A program made the position numbers and the translations under genes. DNA of 64,000 nucleotides from Caulobacter flavus (GTDB lineage: Bacteria; Pseudomonadota; Alphaproteobacteria; Caulobacterales; Caulobacteraceae). The notes beneath the pieces are model-generated. The model did not search any database. It saw only the letters and a program-made list of their open reading frames with translations, and was not told where the DNA came from. Of this stretch, positions 17,057 to 25,671 are shown piece by piece (position 1 is the first letter of the stretch; every line of letters begins with the position of its first letter). Location of the stretch: NCBI RefSeq assembly GCF_003722335.1, contig NZ_CP026100.1:744001-808000 (forward strand), read 5' to 3'.

Positions 17057-19465
17057 CTAGAACTTCCGGGCCAGGGTCACGCGCCACTCGCGGCCCTTGG
17101 ACGGCAGGGCCGCCAGGTTGGCGTAGGTGTCGCCAACCGGCGTGAAGTAGAGCCTGTCGAAGAGGTTATCGACGTTGAGCGTGGCGGTGTACGGCCCGTA
17201 CTCGTAGGCGACCGAGCCGCTGGCCACCGCGTAGTCCGGATAGACCACCGCGCCGGGAACCGTGCCCGAGGTCTTGGTCACGCGGGTGACGCCCAGCGTC
17301 GCGGCGACCTTGCCCCAGGCATAGGCGTCGGAGGTGTAGGCGCCGTAGAGGCTGAGCACCGACTTGGGGATCAGGGTGTAGTCGTAGTCGCCCGGCCGGA
17401 TGCTGGCGAAGCTCCACACCACGTACGAACCGCCGAAGCCATTGGCGCCCGTCACGCCCACGGTGTGCACCGGCACGTACTGGAACGAGGTGTCGGGACC
17501 CTTCACGGTCGTGTGCTGGGTGTTGCCCGAGAAGGTGAAGCTGAAGTGCTCGCTGGCCAGCCAGCGGACCTCAAGCTCGACGCCCTTGGCGCGGGTGCCG
17601 GTCGGGGTCTGGGTGATGCCGGTCAGCTGGGTTCGGTTCTGACGGTAGCCGGCCAGCGAGCCGACCAGCGTGCCCTGCAGCCACTGGAACTTGACCCCGG
17701 CCTCGGCCAGGTCGCCGCCCGACAGCCAGGCGTCGCCGGCGTCGGCCACCAGGCCAGGAGCGATGTCGCCGGCCTGGCTCATCTCCAGCGCCGAAGCCTT
17801 GGCGTAGGTGATGTAGGGCATCAGGCCCAGCGGCGCCTTGTAGGTGGCGCTGGCCGTATAGGTTCCCTTGCCCTTCGAGGCCTTCTGCTCGCCGGCCACG
17901 GTGTAGGAAAGAAAGCCGGTGTCGTGCGAGGTGACGTCGTAGTCGTCGTAGCGGCCGCCCAGCATCAGGTTCAGCTTGTCGCCGACCATGATGTCGGTGG
18001 TGAAGAACAGGCCGGCCTGCGTCCATTCCGAGCGGTTGTCGTTCTCCCACTCGACGCCGTCGCCGGGGTTGAAGGGGCTGCCGATCATGTCGGTGGCGGT
18101 TGCGCCGAAGGCGATGTCGCGGCGATCCAGCGCGATCAGGCCGCTGTTGTAGCTCTCGCGCCGGCGGCCGTCGAAGCTGCGGTAGGAGGCGCCGACGAAC
18201 GACTTGGCCTTCACCAGCCCGTCGAAGACCTCATTGGCGAAGTTCCAGGTCAGGCGGGCTTCCCAGACGTCGCTGTCGAACCAGGCCGGGTAGCCGTAGG
18301 AGACGAAGCGCTTGTTCTCCAACGCGTCGTAGAACAATTGGAGCTTCAGCGCGCTGTCGGGCGACAGCTCCTTGGCGACGTCGAAATAGAGGGTGTTGGT
18401 CTCGGTTTTCGAGAAGTCGGCCGAGGCGATGTAGACCGTGCGCGGCGACAGCTTGGTCGTGCCCACGCCCGTGTCGAGCGTGTGCTTGGCGTCGCTGTCG
18501 GGGAAGCCGTAATAGGCCAGGTACATGGCGCTGGCGTACGGATAGAAGCCGATCTCGCCGGGCGTCAGGCGGCCGTTGCCGTCGGCGTCGACCAGGCTTG
18601 TGTCGCGGCCCGTGACGTAGGTCCCGTTGTCGATCAGGTCCTGGGTCAGGCGGTTCCAGCCCGGCGTCTGCACGTCGCCCTTGGAGCGGTACAGCATGCC
18701 GCCGACGGCGGTGCTCCAGCCATTGCCCAGGTCGAAGTCGGACGAGACCTGCAGGGTCTGGCGGCGCGGATAGACGCCACGATAGTAGCTATGGCTGTCC
18801 TCGACCTCGCCGTAGACGTGGACGCCGCCGACGACCTCGCCGAGGTTCACCGGCAGGCCGACCTGGGCCGTGGCGTTCTTGCGGTTGTAGCTGCCGTAGG
18901 TGGCCGTGACCTCGCCAGCGGCTTCCGACAGGTAGCCGCCCTCGCCTTTCCCGGATTTCGGGATGAAGTTCAGCATACCGCCGACCTTGCCCGAGCCGTA
19001 GATCGGGGTCGGCGGACCGCGCACGATCTGGATCTGGTCGGCCGCGCCGATCGGGGTGGCGTAGGTGCCCCGGTTCTCGATGCGCTTGAAGCCGCGGAAG
19101 TAGTTCTCGGCCAGGGTGCCGCGAATGTTGAGCGCCCCGGGCACGCCGTAGAAGCTGGCGGTGTAGGTCCCCGGCGACACGGCGGTGAGGCCGTCGATCG
19201 TCTCGATGCCGTAGCGCTGCAGCGTCAGGTCGGAGACGAAGCTGGCCGAGCGCGGCGTCTCGATCAGCGGCTTGTCCAGGCCGAAGACGGTGTTGTTGGG
19301 CTCTTTCTCGATCAGGCCAGCCTTGTCGCGGGCGCGGACCACGATCTCGTCGACGGCGTCCGGCGCGGCGGCAGACGGATCCGGGTCGGCCGCGTGGGCG
19401 GCGCCGGCCAGGGCGAGCAGAACGGCGGCGGAACAGCCCGCGAGCAGCATTCCTTGGTTCGACAT
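17057..19465 (-). CDS. TonB-dependent outer-membrane receptor
   Basis: The 802-residue protein has a signal peptide (cleaved near AHAADP, about residue 25), a TonB-box-like DEIVVRA segment (about residues 38-44), and a plug domain with GVPGALNIRG and RIENRGTYATPIGAADQIQIVRGP. The long beta-barrel region ends with the expected C-terminal aromatic residue (LARKF). It should move a scarce ligand into the periplasm using TonB energy. The plug and barrel resemble catecholate-siderophore-type receptors, but the neighbours are catabolic enzymes rather than iron genes, so a nitrogenous organic ligand is plausible. ATG 19465 is chosen because a GAGGA ribosome-binding site lies upstream and the signal peptide starts there. 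Confidence 0.9.
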   Translation of the reverse strand: MSNQGMLLAGCSAAVLLALAGAAHAADPDPSAAAPDAVDEIVVRARDKAGLIEKEPNNTVFGLDKPLIETPRSASFVSDLTLQRYGIETIDGLTAVSPGTYTASFYGVPGALNIRGTLAENYFRGFKRIENRGTYATPIGAADQIQIVRGPPTPIYGSGKVGGMLNFIPKSGKGEGGYLSEAAGEVTATYGSYNRKNATAQVGLPVNLGEVVGGVHVYGEVEDSHSYYRGVYPRRQTLQVSSDFDLGNGWSTAVGGMLYRSKGDVQTPGWNRLTQDLIDNGTYVTGRDTSLVDADGNGRLTPGEIGFYPYASAMYLAYYGFPDSDAKHTLDTGVGTTKLSPRTVYIASADFSKTETNTLYFDVAKELSPDSALKLQLFYDALENKRFVSYGYPAWFDSDVWEARLTWNFANEVFDGLVKAKSFVGASYRSFDGRRRESYNSGLIALDRRDIAFGATATDMIGSPFNPGDGVEWENDNRSEWTQAGLFFTTDIMVGDKLNLMLGGRYDDYDVTSHDTGFLSYTVAGEQKASKGKGTYTASATYKAPLGLMPYITYAKASALEMSQAGDIAPGLVADAGDAWLSGGDLAEAGVKFQWLQGTLVGSLAGYRQNRTQLTGITQTPTGTRAKGVELEVRWLASEHFSFTFSGNTQHTTVKGPDTSFQYVPVHTVGVTGANGFGGSYVVWSFASIRPGDYDYTLIPKSVLSLYGAYTSDAYAWGKVAATLGVTRVTKTSGTVPGAVVYPDYAVASGSVAYEYGPYTATLNVDNLFDRLYFTPVGDTYANLAALPSKGREWRVTLARKF

Positions 19466-19819
19466 GACGGTCCTCGTTCGAAGCCGTCGCACTCCCGCCC
19501 TCGGCGGTTATCCCCAGAGCGACGCCTCTTGCGTAAAACCATCGCCCCGCCCAGTTCCCGGCGTCCGGGACGGCATCTGTAATTTCACTCAAAATGTTCG
19601 AGACGCCCAGGATTTGCCCCGCCGTGCGCGGCTTTCGCCCACCGTGGGACCAAGGAACTTGATCCAGGGCGAACGAGACCGCGACTCAAGCGCCGTGCGG
19701 CCCGGATGCCGCGTCGGGATCGAAAGACGAGCGCACAACGTCCGATAGTGTCGCAGTCCGCCGCCACCTTGGCTTCGAACCCGCCGGGCAGTCCGGCGAC
19801 TAGAACAAAAGAAGAACAA
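19466..19819. other. Divergent intergenic region between TonB receptor and beta-helix gene
   Basis: About 350 bases hold the 5' ends of two divergent genes. An AT-richer patch (TGTAATTTCACTCAAAATG, near 19577-19596) is the best candidate promoter area for the receptor. No convincing gene, terminator or palindrome was seen; open frames across it have the codon pattern of non-coding DNA. Confidence 0.5.
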
Positions 19820-21388
19820 GTGAGCCTCAAGCCCCTCATCGGCGCCTATACCGACAGCGCCGGCGCCTGGAACATCATGGCCAACGGCGCCAACAACGAC
19901 TCCCCCGGCATCACGGCCGCCTTCGGCGGTCCCGAGATCGGCTGGATCGCCCAGCAGGGCGGCCAGTATCTGATCGAATGGGACGCGGTCATGCCCGTGG
20001 GCAGGACCCTGCTCGTCGAACCGGGCTGCACCTTCCGCATCCGGAACGGCGCGACCCTCTATCTCCTCGGTGAGGTGGACCTGCCGCAGGAACGCCAGGT
20101 CTTCATCCTGGAGGGCTCCGGCAAGGTGGTCGGCCTGCGCAGCCTGACGCCCGAAATGCTGGGCGCCCAGGCCGGCAACGCCAACGACGCCTATTTCATC
20201 CAGCAGGCCCACAACTGCCTGGAAGCCAGCGGGGCGGCCCTGGGCGGTCCGATGGAACTGCGGCTCCTGAGCCGCGAGTACAAGCTGCACGCGCCTGTCT
20301 TCCTGCGCCCGACCCAGACCTTCTCGCTGACGTTGCGCGGGGCCGGGGTGATGAACGACGGCACCCGGCTGATCGCCTCGTCCGACACGGCCCATCCCTG
20401 GAGCGGCCAGGCGGGCCAGGCGATGGTCAACCTCACGGCCACGGCCCTGCCCAACGCGGCGGGAGCCTATATCGAGGCCAGGATCGAGAGCCTCGGCATG
20501 GTCTGGAACGCTGGCGCCTGCGCCACCGCCCTGCGCCTGTCGGGCGGCGATCCCATCAAGCCCAACGTGCTGCAGGACGTCTTCATCCAGGATTTCGAGA
20601 TCGGTCTGCACCTTGCCAAGGCGCGGATGTGGAGCATCGAGCGCTTCGGGATCTGGGCCGAGCACAGGCAGAACGCCATCGGCTGCCTGATCGACGGCGG
20701 CGGCGGCGACTGCACCTTCCACGACGGCCAGATCAGCATGCAGCTGGCGGCCGGCTCGCGAGCCCTGCGCATCGCCGCGAGCACGGGAGAATGGGTCGCC
20801 GGCCTGCGCTTCAACGGCGTGGTCTTCTACCACCCCGACCGGGGCGTCGAGATCCAGACCACCGGCTCGGGCAAGGTCGGCGATGTCTGGTTCAACCCCG
20901 GCTGCCAGTTCGACGGCGACAACACCGTCGCCGGCAGCGGCGCCCCCCGCATGGTCGCGCTCCAGGCCGACGGCGGCGCGATCGACAACGTCAACTTCAA
21001 CGGCGTCTACTTCAGCGGCTTCGCCGCCCAGCAGCCGGCGATGGAAATCGCCGCCACCGGCACGGGCGCGATCAACGACATCAGCATCGTCGCCAGCTGG
21101 TTCGTCGGCGTCCGGGGGCCGGTGATCAACGCCTTCAACGCCAATGGCCTGATCGTCGCCAACAATCGCTTCCGGGAGGTGAGCACGACGAACATGCTTC
21201 AGTTCTCGCTGGCCAAGCGGATCGTGGTGTGCGGCAACACGCTGTTCCAGGCGAACGCCACGCTGACCAACAGCATCCAGATCGAAGCGACCTGCGACGA
21301 CTTCGTCATCGCCGACAACGTCTTCAAGAAGCCGATCGCCAACCTGGCCGGAACCTCGGCCAGCCGCGTCGTCGCCAACAACGTCTGA
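19820..21388 (+). CDS. Right-handed beta-helix (pectate-lyase-like) protein
   Basis: The 522-residue protein opens with a small GAYTDSAGAWNIMANG module, then shows short, regularly spaced beta-strand/turn repeats (VWFNPGCQFDG, VNFNGVYFSG, ISIVASWFVG, LIVANNRFREV, IVVCGNTLF, FVIADNVF). These are the rungs of a right-handed parallel beta helix as in pectate lyases and phage tailspikes. No signal peptide is obvious, and no catalytic Lys/Arg set can be placed by eye. It may be a polysaccharide-binding or degrading protein, or a domesticated tailspike-like protein. The GTG at 19820, after AAAAGAAGAAC, is preferred: the open frame further upstream is Arg/Ser/Pro-rich and unlikely to be translated. 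Confidence 0.75.
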   Translation: MSLKPLIGAYTDSAGAWNIMANGANNDSPGITAAFGGPEIGWIAQQGGQYLIEWDAVMPVGRTLLVEPGCTFRIRNGATLYLLGEVDLPQERQVFILEGSGKVVGLRSLTPEMLGAQAGNANDAYFIQQAHNCLEASGAALGGPMELRLLSREYKLHAPVFLRPTQTFSLTLRGAGVMNDGTRLIASSDTAHPWSGQAGQAMVNLTATALPNAAGAYIEARIESLGMVWNAGACATALRLSGGDPIKPNVLQDVFIQDFEIGLHLAKARMWSIERFGIWAEHRQNAIGCLIDGGGGDCTFHDGQISMQLAAGSRALRIAASTGEWVAGLRFNGVVFYHPDRGVEIQTTGSGKVGDVWFNPGCQFDGDNTVAGSGAPRMVALQADGGAIDNVNFNGVYFSGFAAQQPAMEIAATGTGAINDISIVASWFVGVRGPVINAFNANGLIVANNRFREVSTTNMLQFSLAKRIVVCGNTLFQANATLTNSIQIEATCDDFVIADNVFKKPIANLAGTSASRVVANNV

Positions 21389-21484
21389 CTATCGCTCGCC
21401 GACGGCCTCGCGCCGTCGGCGACCCTCGAACCTTTCGGCGAGCAGATGACGAAGATGTAATCTACGGCTGAAAGGCGCAGCTGT

Positions 21485-21501
21485 TTACAAACGTATTACA
21501 A
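21485..21501. promoter_or_regulatory. TTACAA direct repeat upstream of the PspA-flotillin operon
   Basis: Two TTACAA hexamers (21485-21490 and 21496-21501) are spaced exactly 11 bases apart, one helical turn, in an AT-rich patch 19 bases before the first ATG of the operon. They could be an activator or alternative-sigma element. The reading is inference from spacing alone. Confidence 0.45.
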
Positions 21502-21519
21502 CGCCCCACATTGCCACTC

Positions 21520-22038
21520 ATGGTCGCGCTGAATACGCCCTTGAGTGTCAGGTTGTCCGAGGAGGACGCCCTTTTCCTCGCCGGTCTCGAGCTGGAGGGG
21601 GCGATCACGGCCAGCGACAAGGTGCGCGGCCTGATCCGCCAGGCCCGCCGCCGCGCCGAGACGCCCGCCGGCTGGGACGCCGCCCTGGCGGCCGCCCACG
21701 ACATCGCCGCCCCGGCCCTGAAGGCCCTGCGTGCGGCCGAGCTGGCGTCCGACCGCCACTCCACCGTCGCCCTGGCCCTGACCACCGCCGTCGAGGAAAT
21801 GCTGGCCGTGCTGCTGGCCGCTCCGGCCGAACTGGCCGGCGCCGATCCCCAGGCCCTGGCCCGCCACGAGGCCCGGCTGGTCGACTGCGCCGCGCGCCTG
21901 ACCGAGCAGATGCTGCGCTGGGGCGTCACGCCCAGCGCCCCCGCCTACGATCCGACGATCGTCTCCCGCCGCGTCGCCGCCCTGGGCGAGCTGACCCGCC
22001 TGATCACCGCCGCGGCCGACAGGCCGTCGGCCGCCTGA
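21520..22038 (+). CDS. RHH-like protein leading the PspA/flotillin operon
   Basis: The 172-residue protein starts with a pattern typical of ribbon-helix-helix proteins: a short strand PLSVRLSEED, a helix (ALFLAGLELEG) and a second basic helix (SDKVRGLIRQARRRAE). The remainder is Ala/Leu-rich and mostly helical, with a possible coiled coil (about residues 60-135). It could be a DNA-binding regulator of the operon or a scaffold partner of PspA. The ATG at 21520 puts the strand near the N-terminus; a TTG at 21511 is an alternative. It is followed after 10 bases by the PspA gene, so it is very likely co-transcribed. I do not recognise an exact family. Confidence 0.7.
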   Translation: MVALNTPLSVRLSEEDALFLAGLELEGAITASDKVRGLIRQARRRAETPAGWDAALAAAHDIAAPALKALRAAELASDRHSTVALALTTAVEEMLAVLLAAPAELAGADPQALARHEARLVDCAARLTEQMLRWGVTPSAPAYDPTIVSRRVAALGELTRLITAAADRPSAA

Positions 22039-22048
22039 CGAGGACCCG

Positions 22049-22624
22049 ATGGCAGATTCCCTGCGCGCCCGTGTGGGACGCATCGTCAGCGGCGGGGCCC
22101 ACGCCCTGATCGACGCCCTGGAAGAGGTGATGCCCGACGCCCTGGGCCAGCAGGCCCTGCGTGAGGTCGACCAGGCCGTCGACGAGGTGCGCGCCGAGCT
22201 TGGCCGCGCCATCGCCGCCCGCCACCTGGCCGCCAAGCGCCTGACCGAGCAGTCCAGCCGCCACGACGACCTCTCGGCCCAGATCGATCTCGCCCTGTCG
22301 CAGGACCGCGAGGACCTGATCCGCGCGGCGCTGGAGCACCAGCTGGACATCGAGGCCCAGATCCCGGTTCTGGAGACCGCCGTCGCCGACGCCGCCCAGC
22401 GCCAGGGCGAGCTGGAAGGCTACCTGGCCGCCCTGCAGGCCACCCGCCGCGAGATGGCCGAGGACCTGACCGACCTGTCGGCCGCCCGCGCCAAGGCCCC
22501 GCAGCCGCCCGCCGACGCCGACCTGGCGCGCGGGGCCAAGCTGTCGGAACTGGAACGCCTGGCCCGCGGCCACCGGGTGGAGGAGCGCCTGGCCGCCCTC
22601 CGCGCCGGCCGGTCCGGAGGCTGA
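22049..22624 (+). CDS. PspA/IM30-family membrane-stress protein
   Basis: The 191-residue protein is nearly all alpha-helical, with long heptad-like stretches (about residues 38-145) characteristic of PspA/IM30/Vipp1 proteins, which coat and repair stressed membranes. It is shorter than E. coli PspA (222), closer to the YjfJ-type members. Its neighbours are an RHH-like protein, an NfeD-like membrane protein and a flotillin; PspA genes linked to NfeD/flotillin pairs are known in other bacteria. The protein should act at the cytoplasmic face of the inner membrane. Four bases separate it from the NfeD-like gene. Confidence 0.82.
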   Translation: MADSLRARVGRIVSGGAHALIDALEEVMPDALGQQALREVDQAVDEVRAELGRAIAARHLAAKRLTEQSSRHDDLSAQIDLALSQDREDLIRAALEHQLDIEAQIPVLETAVADAAQRQGELEGYLAALQATRREMAEDLTDLSAARAKAPQPPADADLARGAKLSELERLARGHRVEERLAALRAGRSGG

Positions 22625-22628
22625 GCCG

Positions 22629-23237
22629 ATGTGGGGTTTCCTCTCGGCCGACGGCAACACGATCTTCCTGGCCGCCCTGCTGCTGATGCTGCTGATCGGC
22701 GCGGTCGAGGCTGCGGGCCTCGGCGCGGGCCTGGGTCACGACGGGCTGGACGGTCACGACCTGGACCATCCCTCGCTGCTGGGCTGGCTGAACGTCGGCC
22801 GCCTGCCGCTGCTGATGGTGATCGTGGTCTTCCTGTTCGCCTTCGGGGTGACGGGCCTCGTCCTGCAGCAACTGATCGCCGGCGTGTTCCGACACCCGGC
22901 CCCGGCCTGGATCGCCGGGCCGCTGGCCGCCGCCGTCGCCCTGCCCTTCACCCGCGTGCTGGGCGGCCTGCTGGCCCGCATCCTGCCCGGCGACGAGACC
23001 ACCGCCGTCTCGCGCGAGACCCTGGTCGGCCGCGTGGCCGTGGTGGTCACCGGCGCGGCCAGGGTCGGCTCGCCGGCCCAGGCCCGGGTGCGCGACGCCC
23101 ACGGCCAGACCCACTACGTGATGGTCGAGCCCGACGACGAGGGCGAGGTCTTCGAGCAGGGGACCAGCGTCATCATCGTGCGCAACGCCGGCGCCCGGTT
23201 CCTGGCCATCCGCAACGAGAGCGAGGCGCTGCTGTGA
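22629..23237 (+). CDS. NfeD/YqiJ-like membrane protein with OB-fold
   Basis: The 202-residue protein has three to four hydrophobic segments (about residues 12-34, 58-80, 92-118) followed by a soluble C-terminal domain (about 135-202) with the short strands of an OB fold (LVGRVAVVVTG, ARVRDAHGQTHYVMV, TSVIIVRNAG). This is the layout of the YqiJ/NfeD-like proteins that pair with flotillins in membrane microdomains. It sits directly upstream of the flotillin gene with a 65-base gap. A His/Asp/Gly-rich loop (HDGLDGHDLDH, about residues 38-48) between the first two membrane segments is unusual and could bind metal. Confidence 0.82.
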   Translation: MWGFLSADGNTIFLAALLLMLLIGAVEAAGLGAGLGHDGLDGHDLDHPSLLGWLNVGRLPLLMVIVVFLFAFGVTGLVLQQLIAGVFRHPAPAWIAGPLAAAVALPFTRVLGGLLARILPGDETTAVSRETLVGRVAVVVTGAARVGSPAQARVRDAHGQTHYVMVEPDDEGEVFEQGTSVIIVRNAGARFLAIRNESEALL

Positions 23238-23302
23238 CGCCCGCCTTCGCCTTTCTTCTCTTCTCTCTTTTCCGCTTTTCCAAACTTCGGGGGTAAATCC
23301 GC

Positions 23303-25156
23303 ATGCCTGCCCTGCTCGAGATCGCCGCCATCGCCGGCGGAAGCCTCGTTGGCCTTCTCATCCTCGGCCTGATCCTGGCCCGTCTCTACAAGCGCGCCTC
23401 CAAGGAGACCTCCTTCGTCCGCACCGGCTTCGGCGGCGAGAAGGTGGTCATGAACGGCGGCGCGCTGATCCTGCCGGTGTTCCACGAGACCATTCCGGTC
23501 AACATGAACACCCTGCGCCTGGCCGTCTCGCGCAACAACGAGCAGGCCCTGATCACCAAGGACCGCATGCGCGTCGACGTGCTGGCCGAGTTCTATGTTC
23601 GCGTTCAGCCCAGCTCCGAGGCCATCGCCAGCGCCGCCCAGACCCTGGGCCAGCGCACCATGCATCCCGAGCAGCTGAAGGAACTGGTCGAGGGCAAGTT
23701 CGTCGACGCCCTGCGCTCGGTGGCCGCCGAGCTGACCATGACCGAGCTGCACGAGCAGCGCACCCACTTCGTCCAGAAGGTGCAGCAGGTGTCTTCGGAA
23801 GACCTGCTGAAGAACGGCCTGGAGCTGGAGACCGTGTCGCTGACCGGCCTCGACCAGACCGCCATGGAGTACTTCAACCCGTCGAACGCCTTCGACGCCG
23901 AGGGCCTGACGCGGCTGACCGAGGAGATCGAGCTGCGCAAGAAGCTGCGCAACGACATCGAGCAGGACACCCAGGTGCAGATTCGCACCAAGAACCTGGA
24001 GGCCCAGCGCCAGACCCTGCAGATCACCCGCGACGAGGAATACGCCAAGCTCGAGCAGGAGCGTGAACTGGCCACCCGCCGCGCCGAGCAGTCGGCCGAG
24101 GTCGCCCGCCAGCAGGCCGAGAAGACGCAGGAGGCCGAACAGGCCAAGATCGCCAGCGAGCAGCAGATCGAGCAGGCCAAGATCACCGCCGACCGCGCGG
24201 TGGCCCAGCAGCGCATCGCCATGGAGCAGGAACTGGGCGAGCGCGAGATCGCCAAGGAACGCGCCGTCGAGACCCAGACCATCGAGAAGGCCAAGGCCAT
24301 CGAGCTGTCGGAGCAGGATCGCGCCATCGCCGTGGCCGAGAAGTCGCGCGCCCAGTCCGAGGCCCAGGCCGACGCCGACAAGGCCCTGGCCCACGCCGTC
24401 GCCGCCGAGGAACAGGTCAAGACCGTCCGCGAACGCGAAGCCGCCGACCGCCAGAAGATCATCGAGCTGATCGAGGCCACCAAGGAGGCCGAGCGCGAGG
24501 CCATCGCCGTCAAGGTGGCCGCCGAGGCCGAGAAGACCGCCGCCGCCGACCGGGCCGAGGCGCTTCGCGAGGAAGCCAAGGGCGCGGCCGACAAGACGCG
24601 CATCGAGGCCGAGGCCTCGGCCGAAGCCGTCCGCATGGCCGCCGAGGCCGACCGCGTGCGCTACAATGTCGACGCCTCGGGCCAGGAAGCCCTCAACAAG
24701 GCCGCCAACCTGCTGTCGGCCGACCAGGTGGCCATGGCCATCCGCATCAAGCTGATCGAGAACCTCGACCGCATCATCGCCGAGTCCGTCAAGCCGCTGG
24801 AATCGATCGACTCGATCCGCATCGTCCAGGTCGACGGCCTGAACGGCGCGACGGGCGGCGCCCCGGCCAACGACGCGGGCGGCAATGGCGGCGGCGGCAA
24901 CCTGGCCGACCAGGTGGTCAGCGGCGCCCTGCGCTACCGCGCTCAAGCCCCGCTGCTCGACCAGCTGATGGCCGAGGTGGGCCTCAACGGCGGCGCGCTC
25001 TCGGGCCTGACCGCGCCCCTGGCCGACGTCGCGCCGTCCGTGACCGTGGTGGACGAGGCGCCCGCCCAGCGCCGCGCCAAGAAGGCCAAGCCGGCCGCGA
25101 TCGCCGCGCCGGTGGCGGTCGAAGCCGACGACGAGAATGAGGACGAGGAGGCGTAA
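23303..25156 (+). CDS. Flotillin-like SPFH-domain protein (YqiK-type)
   Basis: The 617-residue protein has one N-terminal membrane segment (about residues 8-30, GGSLVGLLILGLILA), an SPFH/band-7 domain (about 35-210; FGGEKVVMNGGALILPVFHE, RMRVDVLAEFYVRV), then a very long charged Ala/Glu-rich coiled coil (about 210-455) typical of flotillins. The C-terminus has a Gly-rich linker and an acidic tail (DDENEDEEA). Flotillins oligomerise under the inner membrane to organise fluid microdomains. The NfeD-like protein encoded upstream is the usual partner. A short leader with a TTCGGGGGTAAATC element precedes the ATG. Confidence 0.92.
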   Translation: MPALLEIAAIAGGSLVGLLILGLILARLYKRASKETSFVRTGFGGEKVVMNGGALILPVFHETIPVNMNTLRLAVSRNNEQALITKDRMRVDVLAEFYVRVQPSSEAIASAAQTLGQRTMHPEQLKELVEGKFVDALRSVAAELTMTELHEQRTHFVQKVQQVSSEDLLKNGLELETVSLTGLDQTAMEYFNPSNAFDAEGLTRLTEEIELRKKLRNDIEQDTQVQIRTKNLEAQRQTLQITRDEEYAKLEQERELATRRAEQSAEVARQQAEKTQEAEQAKIASEQQIEQAKITADRAVAQQRIAMEQELGEREIAKERAVETQTIEKAKAIELSEQDRAIAVAEKSRAQSEAQADADKALAHAVAAEEQVKTVREREAADRQKIIELIEATKEAEREAIAVKVAAEAEKTAAADRAEALREEAKGAADKTRIEAEASAEAVRMAAEADRVRYNVDASGQEALNKAANLLSADQVAMAIRIKLIENLDRIIAESVKPLESIDSIRIVQVDGLNGATGGAPANDAGGNGGGGNLADQVVSGALRYRAQAPLLDQLMAEVGLNGGALSGLTAPLADVAPSVTVVDEAPAQRRAKKAKPAAIAAPVAVEADDENEDEEA

Positions 25157-25229
25157 GCGCCTCGCCTGCTGAATGCTGGAAGCCATCGCCTGGAGACCGG
25201 CGATGGCTTTCTTCCTGCCCCCTTTGCGC

Positions 25230-25269
25230 CGTCATCCCCGATAGCGGCTCCGCCGTTTCCGGGATGACG
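25230..25269. repeat. Intergenic palindromic repeat, family C, copy 1
   Basis: CGTCATCCCCG at the left and CGGGATGACG at the right enclose AGCGGCTCCGCCG, forming a hairpin between the flotillin gene and the convergent KTSC gene. It could act as a bidirectional terminator-like structure. Related copies lie at 26111 and 63397. Confidence 0.75.
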
Positions 25270-25286
25270 AACGAGGGAGGAGCGCC

Positions 25287-25487
25287 TCAGATCCGGTTGT
25301 ACGGATAGCGGTCCCGGATCATCCGCTGGAAGAACCGCCCCTTGGAGCGGGACCGCGTGAAGGCCGCCGTCACGCGCTCGGGCACGCCGACATAGACGTA
25401 CTCGTCGCCGTCGATGAAGGTGACGATCAGCTTGCCGTGTTCGGGTTCGTAGTCGATCGCCCGGATGGCGGTGGAGTCGACGAGCAT
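25287..25487 (-). CDS. KTSC-domain small protein
   Basis: A 66-residue protein with the KTSC-domain layout: an N-terminal strand containing IRAIDYEPEHGKLIVTF, a Tyr-rich strand (EYVYVGVPE), an amphipathic helix with AFTRSRSKGRFF, and a final RMIRDRYPYNRI. KTSC domains are small and often found alone or next to lysyl-tRNA synthetase; their biochemical role is not known. The start is taken at ATG 25487, since the upstream in-frame extension has no family similarity. An AAAGGTCTCGCGA sequence precedes it. It converges with the flotillin gene. Confidence 0.8.
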   Translation of the reverse strand: MLVDSTAIRAIDYEPEHGKLIVTFIDGDEYVYVGVPERVTAAFTRSRSKGRFFQRMIRDRYPYNRI

Positions 25488-25671
25488 TCGCGAGACCTTT
25501 CTTCGGAAAGGGTTCGGACGAGGGTCTACGAAGCTTAGAAGCGCATGGGCCGGGCGGGCGGTTCCGACCATCGGCGTCACGGCTTTGAGCTTGGCGCGTG
25601 AATAAGCTTAAGCTCGCCGGACGCGGCCGTCCTTGCGCCGCATCAAAGGTTCGGGGAGGACCACCAAGCCC

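Noticed and set aside
19706..19819. N-terminal extension of the beta-helix protein
   Set aside because: It is Arg/Ser/Pro-rich with no similarity to the domain; the GTG at 19820 with a purine-rich upstream is more likely.
20629..21471. Arg-rich open frame within the beta-helix gene
   Set aside because: Out-of-frame shadow lacking any domain pattern.
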